From: Chitinophaga filiformis
GTDB lineage: Bacteria; Bacteroidota; Bacteroidia; Chitinophagales; Chitinophagaceae
DNA: 64,000 nt
Direction: 5' to 3'
NCBI RefSeq assembly: GCF_900102545.1
Contig: NZ_FNBN01000001.1
Coordinates: 1,442,221 to 1,506,220 of the forward strand
In this document: one piece after another, positions 8,115 through 17,299 of the stretch
Numbering within the stretch: the stretch's first letter is position 1
How the letters are laid out: each line of letters begins with the position of its first letter
Position numbers and translations under genes: made by a program
The notes under the pieces: generated by a model
What the model saw: the letters and a program-made list of their open reading frames with translations, nothing else
The model's database searches: none
Told to the model about the DNA's origin: nothing

Positions 8115-10418
8115 ATGAGCAGAATAAACAGGCATATATCCTTCATTGTTACTGCAGTGCTCTTCGCCCTGTGCATGGGTGCCTGCAGTACCACCAAAAC
8201 AGTTCCTGAAAACGACCGGTTATATACGGGCACTAAAGTGAAATGGGAGGGAAAGAAACCCAGGGACTACGGTACCCTCTCTGCCGGACTGGAAAGCCGG
8301 ACAAGGCCGAAGCCTAACCGGAAGTTCGCTGGTATGCCCATCAGGCTTTGGTTATATAATCTGGGTAAGGAGCCCAAAGGCAAGGGATTGAATTACCTGT
8401 TAAGGCGTAAGTGGGGAGAACCTCCGGTCCTGCTGAGCAGTGCTAAACCAGATTATACGGCAAATGTGTTGGAGCAGTACCTCGTTGACAATGGATACTT
8501 TCAGGCAGATGTGATATCGGAGACCAAATATCAGGGAAAGAAGAAAGCATCTATCACTTACACCGCTACCCCCAATAACAGGTACCGCATTAAAAGCGTT
8601 ACCTATGAAACTGACAGCAGTGACCTTGGTAAAGCAATTGCAGCCGCACAAAAAGGCAGTTCGCTCAAGCTCAGACGTCCATTCCGCTTAGACAGCGTAG
8701 TGGCAGAACGCAACCGCGTACATAACATTTTAAAGGAACAAGGTTATTATTACTTCACGGCAGACCATCTGCTTGTGGAAGTAGACAGCACCAACAATGG
8801 CATGGTTGACCTTTATCTCAGGATGAAAGAAGAAACACCATTGGCGGCACGCAAGCAATACAGGATGAAGAATGTTACCCTTTATCCGAATTACTCACTG
8901 GACAATGACTCCCTCTCCCGAAGAGGTAAAGCCGATACATTTCAGCATATCAGGATTGTCGATTCTACGCACAAATTCAAGCCCAGTGTACTGGCACGCT
9001 CAGTATTCCTGAAGCCGGACAGTTTATACAAATTGAGTGATCATAATACCACCCTGCACCGGCTGACCGATCTGGGTACTTTTAAATTTGTGAAAGGACA
9101 ATTCCGGCCGGCAAGGGGAGACAGTTCGAGATTAAATGCCAGTTTTTTCCTGACGCCCTATCCCCGGAGGAGCTTATCTGCTGAATTAAGAGGCACTTCC
9201 AAATCCAACAACTTTGTCGGTTCTGAAATAAGGATCACTTCCCGCAACCGTAACTGGCTGCATGCGGCGAACCTCTTTGAAATCACTTTATCAGGTGGTA
9301 TGGAATGGCAGGTAGGAGGAACTCAGACGGCTAATAATACCACGCTGAAAGGAGGCAACTCCTACAACTTAAAGGCGGAAGCTGCTGTTACCATTCCAAA
9401 GTTCTGGTTACCGATATTCAATTTCAATGTAAAAACACCATATGTACCACGTACACGTATCAGCTTAAGCTATGAACTGTACAGCCGTAGCCAGTTATAC
9501 AACTTAAACGCCTATTCTTTCCAGCTCCAGTATATCTGGCGGCAGACGCAATACCTGGAACACAAATGGTCGCCCATTGCCATTACATACGTGCTGCCTA
9601 CAAGTACCACTCCTGGTTATGACAGCATTCTGAAGTTTGATCCCAGCCAGCGGGCAGCTATCGAAAAGCAGTTCATCCTGGGCGGCAACTACAGTGTTAC
9701 CTACAATAACCAGTCTAACAACAGGGAACATAGTTTCTATCTGAATGGGGATCTGGATTATTCCGGTAATGTTGCGGGATTGGTGATCCCTAAAAAGGAC
9801 ACAGCAAGGACACTGTTTGGGGCTCCGTTCGCACAGTATATACGACTGACAGGAGATATAAGACACTATTGGAAACTTACGCGCAAGCTGACGTGGGTAA
9901 ACCGTATATATGCCGGTTTCGGTATTCCTTACGGCAACTCGACAACGCTCCCCTTTATAAAACAATATTTTATAGGTGGTAGCAGTAGCCTTCGCGGATT
10001 TCGTGCCAGAACACTGGGCCCGGGAAGATATAAAGACACTACCAGCCGCTTCCTCGCAAATGAAGCCGGCGATATCAAACTGGAATTTAACTCCGAAATG
10101 CGTGCACGTCTTACGGGTATCTTTAATGCAGCGGTATTCCTGGATGCGGGGAATATCTGGCTGAAGCAGGATGTACCTTCCAAGCCAGGCAGTAAATTCA
10201 AAACCAGTACTTTTGGAAGCCAGATAGCTGTGGATGCGGGCGTGGGTTTACGTATAGATGCTTCCATCATCGTAGTAAGACTTGATCTGGCATTTCCTTT
10301 ACGCAAGCCCTGGCTACCTTCCGATGAAAGATGGGTAATAAAAGATATTAACTTTGGCGATCCGGATTGGCGTAGGGAGAACCTCATATTAAATATAGCG
10401 ATTGGATATCCTTTCTGA
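8115..10418 (+). CDS. tamL: Lipoprotein Omp85 family protein TamL (TamA-like)
   Basis: Outer-membrane Omp85 barrel protein, the partner of TamB. The reading frame is open further upstream, but the ATG at 8115 directly follows the tamB stop and begins a lipoprotein signal peptide whose lipobox ends at Cys24 (LCMGAC), so 767 aa is the right product. Lipidated TamA variants are known from Bacteroidota as TamL. POTRA-like repeats fill about residues 100-380. The C-terminal half is a 16-strand-type surface antigen barrel with the conserved SSLRGFRARTLGPG segment and a final Phe (GYPF), the usual outer-membrane insertion signal. tamB and tamL are separated by one base, which supports coupled translation. 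Confidence 0.92.
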   Translation: MSRINRHISFIVTAVLFALCMGACSTTKTVPENDRLYTGTKVKWEGKKPRDYGTLSAGLESRTRPKPNRKFAGMPIRLWLYNLGKEPKGKGLNYLLRRKWGEPPVLLSSAKPDYTANVLEQYLVDNGYFQADVISETKYQGKKKASITYTATPNNRYRIKSVTYETDSSDLGKAIAAAQKGSSLKLRRPFRLDSVVAERNRVHNILKEQGYYYFTADHLLVEVDSTNNGMVDLYLRMKEETPLAARKQYRMKNVTLYPNYSLDNDSLSRRGKADTFQHIRIVDSTHKFKPSVLARSVFLKPDSLYKLSDHNTTLHRLTDLGTFKFVKGQFRPARGDSSRLNASFFLTPYPRRSLSAELRGTSKSNNFVGSEIRITSRNRNWLHAANLFEITLSGGMEWQVGGTQTANNTTLKGGNSYNLKAEAAVTIPKFWLPIFNFNVKTPYVPRTRISLSYELYSRSQLYNLNAYSFQLQYIWRQTQYLEHKWSPIAITYVLPTSTTPGYDSILKFDPSQRAAIEKQFILGGNYSVTYNNQSNNREHSFYLNGDLDYSGNVAGLVIPKKDTARTLFGAPFAQYIRLTGDIRHYWKLTRKLTWVNRIYAGFGIPYGNSTTLPFIKQYFIGGSSSLRGFRARTLGPGRYKDTTSRFLANEAGDIKLEFNSEMRARLTGIFNAAVFLDAGNIWLKQDVPSKPGSKFKTSTFGSQIAVDAGVGLRIDASIIVVRLDLAFPLRKPWLPSDERWVIKDINFGDPDWRRENLILNIAIGYPF

Positions 10419-10466
10419 TTTTTTTACCTTGGGCAGGCGAAACCCAGCCCTATAAAAAACAGACCT

Positions 10467-10844
10467 ATGATAACAACGAATTATACACGCCTATTTGTCA
10501 TTCTGCTATGTAGTTTGCTTTGCTTTTCATCCTGCAGCAGAAAGATCACCGAAAATGGAAAAGCATCTTACTATGCCGACAAGTTTGAGGGCCGTAAAAC
10601 CGCCAGTGGTGAAACTTTTCACCAGAATGGATTAACGGCTGCACACCGTACATTGCCATTTGGTACCAAAGTAAAAGTGATAAACATTTCTAATGGTAAG
10701 TCCGTAACCGTGCGGGTCAACGACCGTGGTCCTTTTTCACAGGGAAGAGTGATCGATCTTTCCAGGAAAGCAGCCAAACGTATCGGCATGTTGAGCACTG
10801 GAGTGGCAGTAGTAGAGATAAAGTATAAAAAGAAGAAAAAATAA
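10467..10844 (+). CDS. rlpA: RlpA-like double-psi beta-barrel lipoprotein
   Basis: Small (125 aa) septal-ring type RlpA protein. The signal peptide ends in a lipobox at about Cys23 (LLCFSSC), so it is a lipoprotein. The double-psi beta-barrel domain covers about residues 30-120, with the typical GKASYYADKFEGRKTASGE start and the conserved VRVNDRGPF and VIDLSRKAA segments. In some bacteria RlpA is a lytic transglycosylase acting on denuded glycan, in others only a peptidoglycan-binding protein; the SPOR domain of proteobacterial RlpA is absent here. A weak promoter TTG (10402)-N20-TACCTTGG (10425) precedes it. It ends in a lysine tail (KYKKKKK) and is followed by a strong bidirectional terminator. 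Confidence 0.88.
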   Translation: MITTNYTRLFVILLCSLLCFSSCSRKITENGKASYYADKFEGRKTASGETFHQNGLTAAHRTLPFGTKVKVINISNGKSVTVRVNDRGPFSQGRVIDLSRKAAKRIGMLSTGVAVVEIKYKKKKK

Positions 10845-10857
10845 CCAGATTATCATG

Positions 10858-10902
10858 ATAAAGAGAAAGGCGTCCTGCTAAGCGGGACGCCTTTCTCTTT
10901 AT
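10858..10902. terminator. Bidirectional terminator between rlpA and the PfpI gene
   Basis: Perfect 18-bp stem: ATAAAGAGAAAGGCGTCC (10858-10875) pairs with GGACGCCTTTCTCTTTAT (10885-10902). The A/T-rich outer part gives a U-rich tail in either direction, which fits its place between two convergent genes. Confidence 0.88.
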
Positions 10903-10915
10903 AAACTATCTGCCG

Positions 10916-11467
10916 TCAGGCATGTATACCTTCACCTATTTCTTCCACCATTTTTCTGCAGAAAGCCGGCAGATCATTAGGATTACGGCTTGTCACCAAT
11001 CCGTTATCAACCACTACTTCCTTATCAATCCAATTGGCGCCTGCATTGGTCAGGTCTGTTTTCAAAGAAGGATAGGAGGTAACCGTCCTTCCCTTTAGTT
11101 CCCCTGTTTCTATCAATGTCCATGGACCATGACAGATGGCCGCAATTGGTTTACTATCATCAAAGAAACCGGATACGAAGTTTACTGCCTCCTGGCTTTC
11201 CCGCAGGTGGTCTGGGTTCATTACTCCGCCAGGTAGTACCAATGCATCATAATCTTTGGCATTGGCCTCCCCAACTACTTTATCCACAGGATATGTCTTG
11301 CCCCAGTCTTTTTCGGCCCATGCCTTTACCTCTCCCTCATGCAATGATATCACATCTACATTGGCGCCAGCGTTCTGTAAGGCCTCTAATGGTTTTGTAA
11401 ATTCAACCTCTTCAAAACCATCAGCCACCAATATGGCCACTTTTTTATTACTGAGTTTGTTTTCCAT
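10916..11467 (-). CDS. DJ-1/PfpI family protein (YhbO/PfpI type)
   Basis: Type 1 glutamine amidotransferase-like protein of 183 aa. Relatives in this superfamily are cysteine proteases, chaperones or glyoxalase/deglycase enzymes that act in carbonyl and stress defence; the exact activity cannot be read here. The nucleophile elbow AICHGP places the catalytic Cys at about 112 followed by His113, and the conserved Glu of GFEE is at about 19-20. The N-terminal KKVAILVADGFEEVE and the YDALVLPGG turn are typical of the YhbO/YraA branch. Length is normal for the family. It stands alone, convergent with rlpA, with a 560-base AT-rich upstream region. Confidence 0.9.
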   Translation of the reverse strand: MENKLSNKKVAILVADGFEEVEFTKPLEALQNAGANVDVISLHEGEVKAWAEKDWGKTYPVDKVVGEANAKDYDALVLPGGVMNPDHLRESQEAVNFVSGFFDDSKPIAAICHGPWTLIETGELKGRTVTSYPSLKTDLTNAGANWIDKEVVVDNGLVTSRNPNDLPAFCRKMVEEIGEGIHA

Positions 11468-12028
11468 AATTTTTACATTTTATGGTTTTTGAGTATTTAA
11501 GTTGCGTAGGATCCCTAACTATCTGCAACAAAAACAATTCCTAACACCCAAACATCGTCTCATGGCCATGATATAGAACATCTTTCCTTGATATTCAATT
11601 TATCTTTTGTGCATTTTTTTACTCATAGTTAGACTGACAATACTCATTTATCTCACATTTATATGGTATTTAGGCTATTTTTTTTGGAATTATTCTGGTT
11701 GTATCGTTATTTGCACCGCAATCAGTTTTACCATATTCTCATGAGAAAACACCATTTGCTATAAGAGTCTGAGAATGCATGTTTTTAATCCGAGGTCTGC
11801 TGAAATAGCAATAAGTGATAGTTGAGAGAAAGCTGAATAATTGTTATATATCCAATCTCTATTAATTCCCTTTTTTGTACAGTAATTTTTGCCCCGTCAC
11901 GTTTGCGGAGTGGAATTTGCATGACTTAAGTTGACCTTCAACATTATTTAAATATAGTCTTCCATATCCTAGTCTTAAATAGCCAATCTGCTGCCGGTGA
12001 TACTCTTCGCCGGCAGTCCTTCTTTTAT
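11468..12028. other. AT-rich intergenic region without a recognisable gene
   Basis: A 561-base spacer upstream of the PfpI gene and downstream of the imelysin-like gene. I see no coding region, tRNA or long repeat. A 7-bp hairpin (CTGCCGG 11991-11997 / CCGGCAG 12010-12016) lies just behind the imelysin-like stop and may be a weak terminator for it. The base composition is clearly more AT-rich than the neighbours. Confidence 0.5.
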
Positions 12029-13042
12029 CTACTCCCCGGCTACTGCATTTAATGCTCCATTCTGTTGTAACAATGTGTATATATAACTGGCCCTGAATTG
12101 CTGACCATTGATGTTGTACAATGGATCGTGGCTACCTGCGGAATCTGCCTGTGCATCAGCAGAAACATATAGAGGATGTACTGCATTTCTGGCGAAAACA
12201 TTGGATGCTGCCGGATCCAGGATATATTGTTCATTATCATAGGGAATGCTCAATGCCTCCCTGGACAGTTTAAGATTCACGGAAAGGTGGTTTATATATT
12301 CTGAGATGAAGACCTGTCTGTCAAAACTTGCCGGCTGCCCCTGTTCCAACTGTTTGTGGGCAGCACTCAATAAGTTGGCCGTATACTGCACCAGTTCAGG
12401 ATTATAAAAATTGACGCGGTCTGCATATAAATTCCAGACACTTGTTACTCCCTCCAGCGCAGCTGCCGCTTCTTTCAGACTCTGACCTGATGCGGGAGAA
12501 TCGAATCCGCTGAGAGACAGCGCCATGATCCTAACAAGCTCCAGTCTCATTGCATCAAATAATTGGGCGTCTGTTGGCAGTGGTTTAGACTCCACCTGGG
12601 ACAGGCTATTCACTGCAGTTACCAGCTTACGTGCTACTATATAAGCGGCCTGTGTATCAGCTGTTTGCAGGGATGGATACAATAAACGCTCAAGCGTCTG
12701 AAACGCTTGTTTGTTACCACTTGTCGTGTCATCACCTCTGCCGTTAATAAGTTGTACTGTATATGGACTGAAGTATTCAGCGAAAACCTCAATGTTTTTA
12801 TAAGCAAGTCTTGATTCACTGAATGCCTGCTGCACAGATTCAGGAGACTGATGGGTAGCCAGTGCAGTGCACAATTTATCTACTTTCATCCTGAGTCTTC
12901 CTACAGCCGGCTCATACCAGCTAAGTACATTTTTCTCAGCAGCTATTTTATTGCGGGTGGATTCGTAAATGCTATAGCCGCAAATGACCAGGAGAATGAC
13001 AGCTATTCCAAAAATTAATACGCGCATAGATTTAAAAATCAC
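12029..13042 (-). CDS. Imelysin-like protein resembling the N-terminal domain of MauG-type cytochrome c peroxidases
   Basis: A 337-aa protein with an N-terminal membrane anchor or signal (MRVLIFGIAVILLVICGYS, residues 6-24) and an all-helical mature part. The segment FSESRLAYKNIEVFAEYFSP followed by INGR resembles the 'R..YK.iE...eYf.p...NGp' signature of the helical domain that precedes the di-haem peroxidase domain in many Bacteroidota cytochrome c peroxidases. Here the protein stops where the haem domain should start and there is no CxxCH motif. Either this is a stand-alone periplasmic helical domain or a truncated remnant. A weak hairpin follows the stop. Function unknown. Confidence 0.6.
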   Translation of the reverse strand: MIFKSMRVLIFGIAVILLVICGYSIYESTRNKIAAEKNVLSWYEPAVGRLRMKVDKLCTALATHQSPESVQQAFSESRLAYKNIEVFAEYFSPYTVQLINGRGDDTTSGNKQAFQTLERLLYPSLQTADTQAAYIVARKLVTAVNSLSQVESKPLPTDAQLFDAMRLELVRIMALSLSGFDSPASGQSLKEAAAALEGVTSVWNLYADRVNFYNPELVQYTANLLSAAHKQLEQGQPASFDRQVFISEYINHLSVNLKLSREALSIPYDNEQYILDPAASNVFARNAVHPLYVSADAQADSAGSHDPLYNINGQQFRASYIYTLLQQNGALNAVAGE

Positions 13043-13269
13043 CAGTTATTAAAAAGCATTTCTAATTTTACCTATGTAAACTGATGGCAGCATAATAATG
13101 CATTGTGTAACCGCATGAGTTGGCGGGCAAGCGGATCGATTGTCCCTGAAGACAATTATTATGTGAACAGTTGTAGGTGGTTATTAGTACAAGATAGTAA
13201 CCGGTTGTTAATTCCTCGTTACGCCAATTTTAAGTTAATTTTAAAATCGTCAGCATAAATCAGTCTACG

Positions 13270-14385
13270 ATGGTTAAGCCGAATCGCATATTGCCCATTC
13301 ACGATGTATTGGAAACACTGAATCCTTTCAAGGCCAGGAAGCAACGGTTGATGAATTATAATCCGGTGACAGGGCCGCTTACGCGAAAGCAGACGGTATG
13401 TGAAAAAATCAGCATCTTCAGCTATCGTAATGGCCATTGTGAAGAAGAGACGGTAATGGGGGGCGATGTGGAAGCCATTTTCAAACACATTGATACTCAA
13501 AATACTGTATGGATCAATGTGGATGGGATCAACAAAGAGACGGTACACGATATCTGTATGCGCCTGGACATTCATATTCTGCTGGAAGATGACATTATGA
13601 GTGTTGGGCAACGTGCAAAAATGGATGAGATAGGAGAGCACCTGTTCTGTTTGTTGCCCATGATGTACTTCAATCTAAATACCTGCACCATTGAACAGGA
13701 GCAGGTGAGTATAGTGTTGGGAAAAAATTTCGTTATTTCTTTCCAGGAAGATGCAGAAAGGGATGTATTCAACCACATCAGAGATAAAATAAGGATCAAT
13801 AATTCCAGGATCCGTTCTGCGGGCGCTGACTATCTCTGCTATTCCCTGCTTGACGTTATTGTGGACAGTTACTACAGTATCATTGAAAAGTTAGGAGAAC
13901 GCATAGAATTAATGGAGGATGCTGTGCAGCATCAGGCGAACACACGTGCACAGGCCCGGATAAATTTGTTAAGAAAAGAACTCCTGCTGTTCAAAAGGGC
14001 TATAGCCCCGGTAAGGGAGTTGATTAATGGATTTCTCAAGAGTGATAGCGATCTGCTGGAAGAGCGGACTACGAAATACTTTAAGGATGTACATGACCAT
14101 ATCATCCAGGCAAATGACCTGGCTGAAAACTACCGCGATGTGATATTAACGGTGCAGGATCTGTATCATACTCAGCTCAATCTCAAGATGAATGAGATCA
14201 TGAAGGTACTTGCGGTAGTAACTACCCTGATGGCGCCGCTGACATTCATAGCCGGTATCTATGGGATGAACTTCGACAATATGCCGGAGTTGCATACAAA
14301 GAATGGTTACTATTTTACCATGCTATTCATGTTGATCATGCTCATTGCAATGGTCATCTTCTTTAAAAAGAAGAAATGGTTCTGA
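13270..14385 (+). CDS. corA: CorA family magnesium/cobalt channel
   Basis: Homopentameric Mg2+ channel of the inner membrane, 371 aa. The long N-terminal cytoplasmic domain (about 1-305) is followed by two transmembrane helices. The signature GMN sits at about 332 at the end of TM1 (IAGIYGMNFDNMPELH), and TM2 (TMLFMLIMLIAMVIFF) is followed by the usual basic tail KKKKWF. The extracellular loop MPELH is the standard MPEL type. The ATG at 13270 lies in an AT-rich stretch without a Shine-Dalgarno. Its stop codon directly abuts the stop codon of the next, convergent gene. Confidence 0.94.
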   Translation: MVKPNRILPIHDVLETLNPFKARKQRLMNYNPVTGPLTRKQTVCEKISIFSYRNGHCEEETVMGGDVEAIFKHIDTQNTVWINVDGINKETVHDICMRLDIHILLEDDIMSVGQRAKMDEIGEHLFCLLPMMYFNLNTCTIEQEQVSIVLGKNFVISFQEDAERDVFNHIRDKIRINNSRIRSAGADYLCYSLLDVIVDSYYSIIEKLGERIELMEDAVQHQANTRAQARINLLRKELLLFKRAIAPVRELINGFLKSDSDLLEERTTKYFKDVHDHIIQANDLAENYRDVILTVQDLYHTQLNLKMNEIMKVLAVVTTLMAPLTFIAGIYGMNFDNMPELHTKNGYYFTMLFMLIMLIAMVIFFKKKKWF

Positions 14386-14889
14386 TCATTTCTTTTTATA
14401 GATAGGTACCGTAGAGCAGGGTTCTCCATACATGAGGCTTTTCACTACAGGCGTGAGCAGACGGGTGATTTCGACATAGGCAGCTTCTCCGGCTCCCTGA
14501 TCGCCACAACCTTTGATAACCACACGTTTATCAAGGTATTCGTTCACATCAATAGATGCCAGGTTCTTCATAAACTGCACCTGGTGCACATGCTTTTTGT
14601 TACCAAAAGCAGCAAAATGAGCTACTGGTGACAGGTAAGTCATTACCAGCATATATGCCCAGAATGGTATAACAGCATCTGCAGTGCAGACGATGGCTAC
14701 ATTTTTATTACGGTATTGTTCCCAATCGAGTGACTGAAGTGCGGCCCTGAAATCTTTTTCCTTGAGAATCAGCTCCATAAAGAGGTACTGCTTCAGATCA
14801 AATTCAACTATTTCTTCTTTCGGATAATAATCTTCCAGATCCAGGGTGATCAACCCACTCTGTGCTACCTTATTTACAATCTCTTCCAT
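14386..14889 (-). CDS. DUF2480 family protein
   Basis: 167-aa cytoplasmic protein that matches from memory the DUF2480 family, which is essentially confined to Bacteroidota. Characteristic parts are the N-terminal EEIVNKVAQSGLITLDLEDYYP, LKEKDFRAALQSLDWEQYRNKNVAIVCTADAVIP and the C-terminal VVIKGCGDQ segment. Function is unknown; the family is widely conserved in the phylum, which suggests a housekeeping role. An exact -7 box lies 22 bases upstream. Convergent with corA with zero spacing (TGA|TCA). Confidence 0.85.
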   Translation of the reverse strand: MEEIVNKVAQSGLITLDLEDYYPKEEIVEFDLKQYLFMELILKEKDFRAALQSLDWEQYRNKNVAIVCTADAVIPFWAYMLVMTYLSPVAHFAAFGNKKHVHQVQFMKNLASIDVNEYLDKRVVIKGCGDQGAGEAAYVEITRLLTPVVKSLMYGEPCSTVPIYKKK

Positions 14890-14910
14890 AAGCCCTACTT
14901 TTTACTATTG

Positions 14911-14918
14911 CAAAGGTA
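14911..14918 (-). promoter_or_regulatory. -7 promoter box of the DUF2480 gene
   Basis: On the minus strand the sequence reads TACCTTTG, an exact TAnnTTTG match, ending 22 bases before the ATG at 14889. No clear -33 partner at 19 bases. Confidence 0.4.
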
Positions 14919-15004
14919 CTAAAAGTATCTATGGGATTACCGGGCAGGGTGTTGTAGCAGAGGTAACGAATAAGGGTGCCGGAGAATAAAATGGGGTAAA
15001 ACAG

Positions 15005-15032
15005 AAGCGCCAGGGGATCCTCCCTGGCGCTT
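15005..15032 (-). terminator. Terminator of the PpiD-like gene
   Basis: Perfect 11-bp stem AAGCGCCAGGG (15005-15015) / CCCTGGCGCTT (15022-15032); on the minus strand it is followed by CTGTTTTA. It lies 30 bases past the stop at 15063. Confidence 0.85.
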
Positions 15033-15062
15033 CATTATCAGTTATTTGAAGAGTCTTATTCC

Positions 15063-17171
15063 TTAAAAGAATTTGCTACGGTTATCTTCTACCTTGCTCA
15101 GTTTCTTCAGTACTGAGAACAGTTGCTGGTCTAATGCAGAAAGCAGGCTTTGTTCATAAATACGGCTTACGCTTTTTGGATCCTGAGGCTGGCCGGAAGG
15201 CTGGAAAGCATTCACTTTCAATACATATACACCTGCGTTACCTTCTATTGGAGCAGATACTTTTGCAGTACCCCAGCTCTTATTGAATGCAGCACCTACT
15301 ACGCGTGGTTCAAAACCGAGGCTTGCAACAAACGGAGTTCCGAAAGAAATATTATCAGCTGTTTGCACCGGCTGGTTAGTTGCCTGCTGTGCGGCTTCCA
15401 GGGAAACTGGAGCTTTCAACTTCTCGATGATCTGTTCAGCTTTCTTATTCTTTCTCACTTCAGCTTCTACGGAAGGTCTTACATCTTCCAGCGCAGCAAC
15501 ACCTTCTTCACGAACCGCTGTCAGTACAGCTACTACATAATTATTATCAAAGGTAAATACGTTGCTCACGTCACCTTTTTTAGCATCGTATGCCCAACGA
15601 ACCAGCTCACGTGCCTGACCAATACCAGGGATCGTGTGATCCATTGGACGGAGGTTATCAGCGATACGTTTGTTGAGACCACCCTGCTGGATAGTTTTTT
15701 CAAATGTTTTCCAGTCGCGGTTCTTAGCAGCAAATTCATTTGCATCAGCGTATGCTTTACTATCTGTTTCGCGGCTTGGAGATACTGGTTTAGCGAGGTA
15801 AGCGATTTTCACTGCCTGGCCTATATTCTTCTGATCAAGAATTTCGATCAGGTGATAACCTGCCAGTGTTTTTACAACACCGATAGTTCCTTTACTTTTT
15901 TCCAGTGCGAAATCTTTGAATTCTTTCAGGAAGTCAGTGGAAGGAGTTACATCATATTCACCACCGGTTGGTTTGCTTCTTACGTCATCGGTATATTGTT
16001 CAACCAGGGCTTTGAAATCAGCACCACCTCTTACAGCTCTTTCGATACTATCGATACGGGCTTTAGCGATTGAATCAGGTAAACCGCCACCTTGCTGGTT
16101 TTGAGTAGCTATTAATATATGACGAACTTTAACGCTGTCAGGTAATAACTTACGATCGATCATTTTTGCGAAAACGATCAGATTATTATCATAATATGGT
16201 CCGAACACAGCACCATTTGGTAAACTTACCAGGGTGTCTTTCTGAGGTACCATCAGTGCACTCTTTGCAACATAGCTATCATAGAAAGGCAGGTCGGAGT
16301 TGCGGTTGATGAAAGCGGCAACATCAGCATTGCTGATAGTGTCCAGTTCCTGCTTAGCTTCGAACAGCACTTTCAGTGCAGCAGCTGTATCGGCTGCAGA
16401 AGGCACTACATTAAAAGATATATAATCTACTTTGCGGGATTCTTCTGTTTTGAACAGTTCTTTATGACTATTAATATAACTATTCAGTTCGCCGTCGCTT
16501 AATTTAATAGTGGAGTCAGCGATAGTGGCGTAAGGAACTGACACATAAGAAATAGATGCCAGCTGTCCATTATCCTGGATCTGCTTCTCAGCTAACCATT
16601 TTGGATAATACACCGCTTGTTTGATCAGGGAAAGATATTTCTGAGAAATCCTTGACTGAGCAATATAATCTTCCAGCTGTAACAGACCAGCACGCATCTG
16701 ACCGGATTTATCCTGATTGATGCTGGCGAGTACCTGTTGCATACGGGCACGATCAAATTGTCCTGTCTTCTCGTCAGTAAACTGTTGGGTAACAATCGGG
16801 CTTGGATTTTTACCAGTGAACTGATCTTTGATCTCTTCGTCAGTTACGGCCAGACCCAGTTTATTATACTGAGCTTCCATGATCTGTTTGCTCAGGAACT
16901 GATTCCAGGCAGATTCACGTGCCTGTTCGGTAATCTGATCATTCATCACATTTTGTCCCTGACGCATCCGGTCTTCAGCAGTTTTAATCATCTGCTGATA
17001 ATCGGAGAATTCGAGTTCTTCACCATTTACTTTTCCTACAACAGTGGAACGACGAATAAGAGAGTTTTTGCCGAAAAAGGCATCTTGTAGCAGGAAGCTG
17101 ACAATAGCCAGGCAGATCACTACTACGATCACCACGGCATATTTATCCCTGATCTTCTGAATAACTGACAT
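15063..17171 (-). CDS. ppiD: PpiD/SurA-type periplasmic peptidyl-prolyl isomerase
   Basis: Inner-membrane-anchored foldase of 702 aa that helps newly secreted proteins fold in the periplasm. Residues 11-30 form the anchor (YAVVIVVVICLAIVSFLLQD), followed by a SurA-N-like helical chaperone domain (about 40-330). A parvulin PPIC domain sits at about 345-450, starting with VKVRHILIAT and including GADFKALVEQYTDD and GYHLIEILDQ. A second, degenerate parvulin-like region may follow. Length and order match Bacteroidota PpiD homologues. Its promoter (TTTG-N20-TATTTTTG) borders the DnaA-box-rich spacer shared with nadA, so its transcription starts from the putative origin region. Confidence 0.9.
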   Translation of the reverse strand: MSVIQKIRDKYAVVIVVVICLAIVSFLLQDAFFGKNSLIRRSTVVGKVNGEELEFSDYQQMIKTAEDRMRQGQNVMNDQITEQARESAWNQFLSKQIMEAQYNKLGLAVTDEEIKDQFTGKNPSPIVTQQFTDEKTGQFDRARMQQVLASINQDKSGQMRAGLLQLEDYIAQSRISQKYLSLIKQAVYYPKWLAEKQIQDNGQLASISYVSVPYATIADSTIKLSDGELNSYINSHKELFKTEESRKVDYISFNVVPSAADTAAALKVLFEAKQELDTISNADVAAFINRNSDLPFYDSYVAKSALMVPQKDTLVSLPNGAVFGPYYDNNLIVFAKMIDRKLLPDSVKVRHILIATQNQQGGGLPDSIAKARIDSIERAVRGGADFKALVEQYTDDVRSKPTGGEYDVTPSTDFLKEFKDFALEKSKGTIGVVKTLAGYHLIEILDQKNIGQAVKIAYLAKPVSPSRETDSKAYADANEFAAKNRDWKTFEKTIQQGGLNKRIADNLRPMDHTIPGIGQARELVRWAYDAKKGDVSNVFTFDNNYVVAVLTAVREEGVAALEDVRPSVEAEVRKNKKAEQIIEKLKAPVSLEAAQQATNQPVQTADNISFGTPFVASLGFEPRVVGAAFNKSWGTAKVSAPIEGNAGVYVLKVNAFQPSGQPQDPKSVSRIYEQSLLSALDQQLFSVLKKLSKVEDNRSKFF

Positions 17172-17202
17172 ATATTATATAGTCTAAATTTTTTAAGGAA
17201 AG

Positions 17203-17233
17203 CAAAAATAGAATAAAATAACTGTAACTACAA
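17203..17233 (-). promoter_or_regulatory. Promoter of the PpiD-like gene
   Basis: Minus strand: TTG at 17233-17231 (part of TTTTG), 20 bases, then TATTTTTG at 17210-17203, an exact -7 match. The start codon at 17171 lies about 30 bases further on. Confidence 0.55.
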
Positions 17234-17299
17234 AACAGATTTTATTGCCTCAAACCCAATACAGGAAAGGATTTCGGCCAATTTAGCGGGAAATAGATT

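Noticed and set aside
15150..16073. 307-codon plus-strand frame opposite ppiD
   Set aside because: Antisense shadow of the PpiD-like protein.
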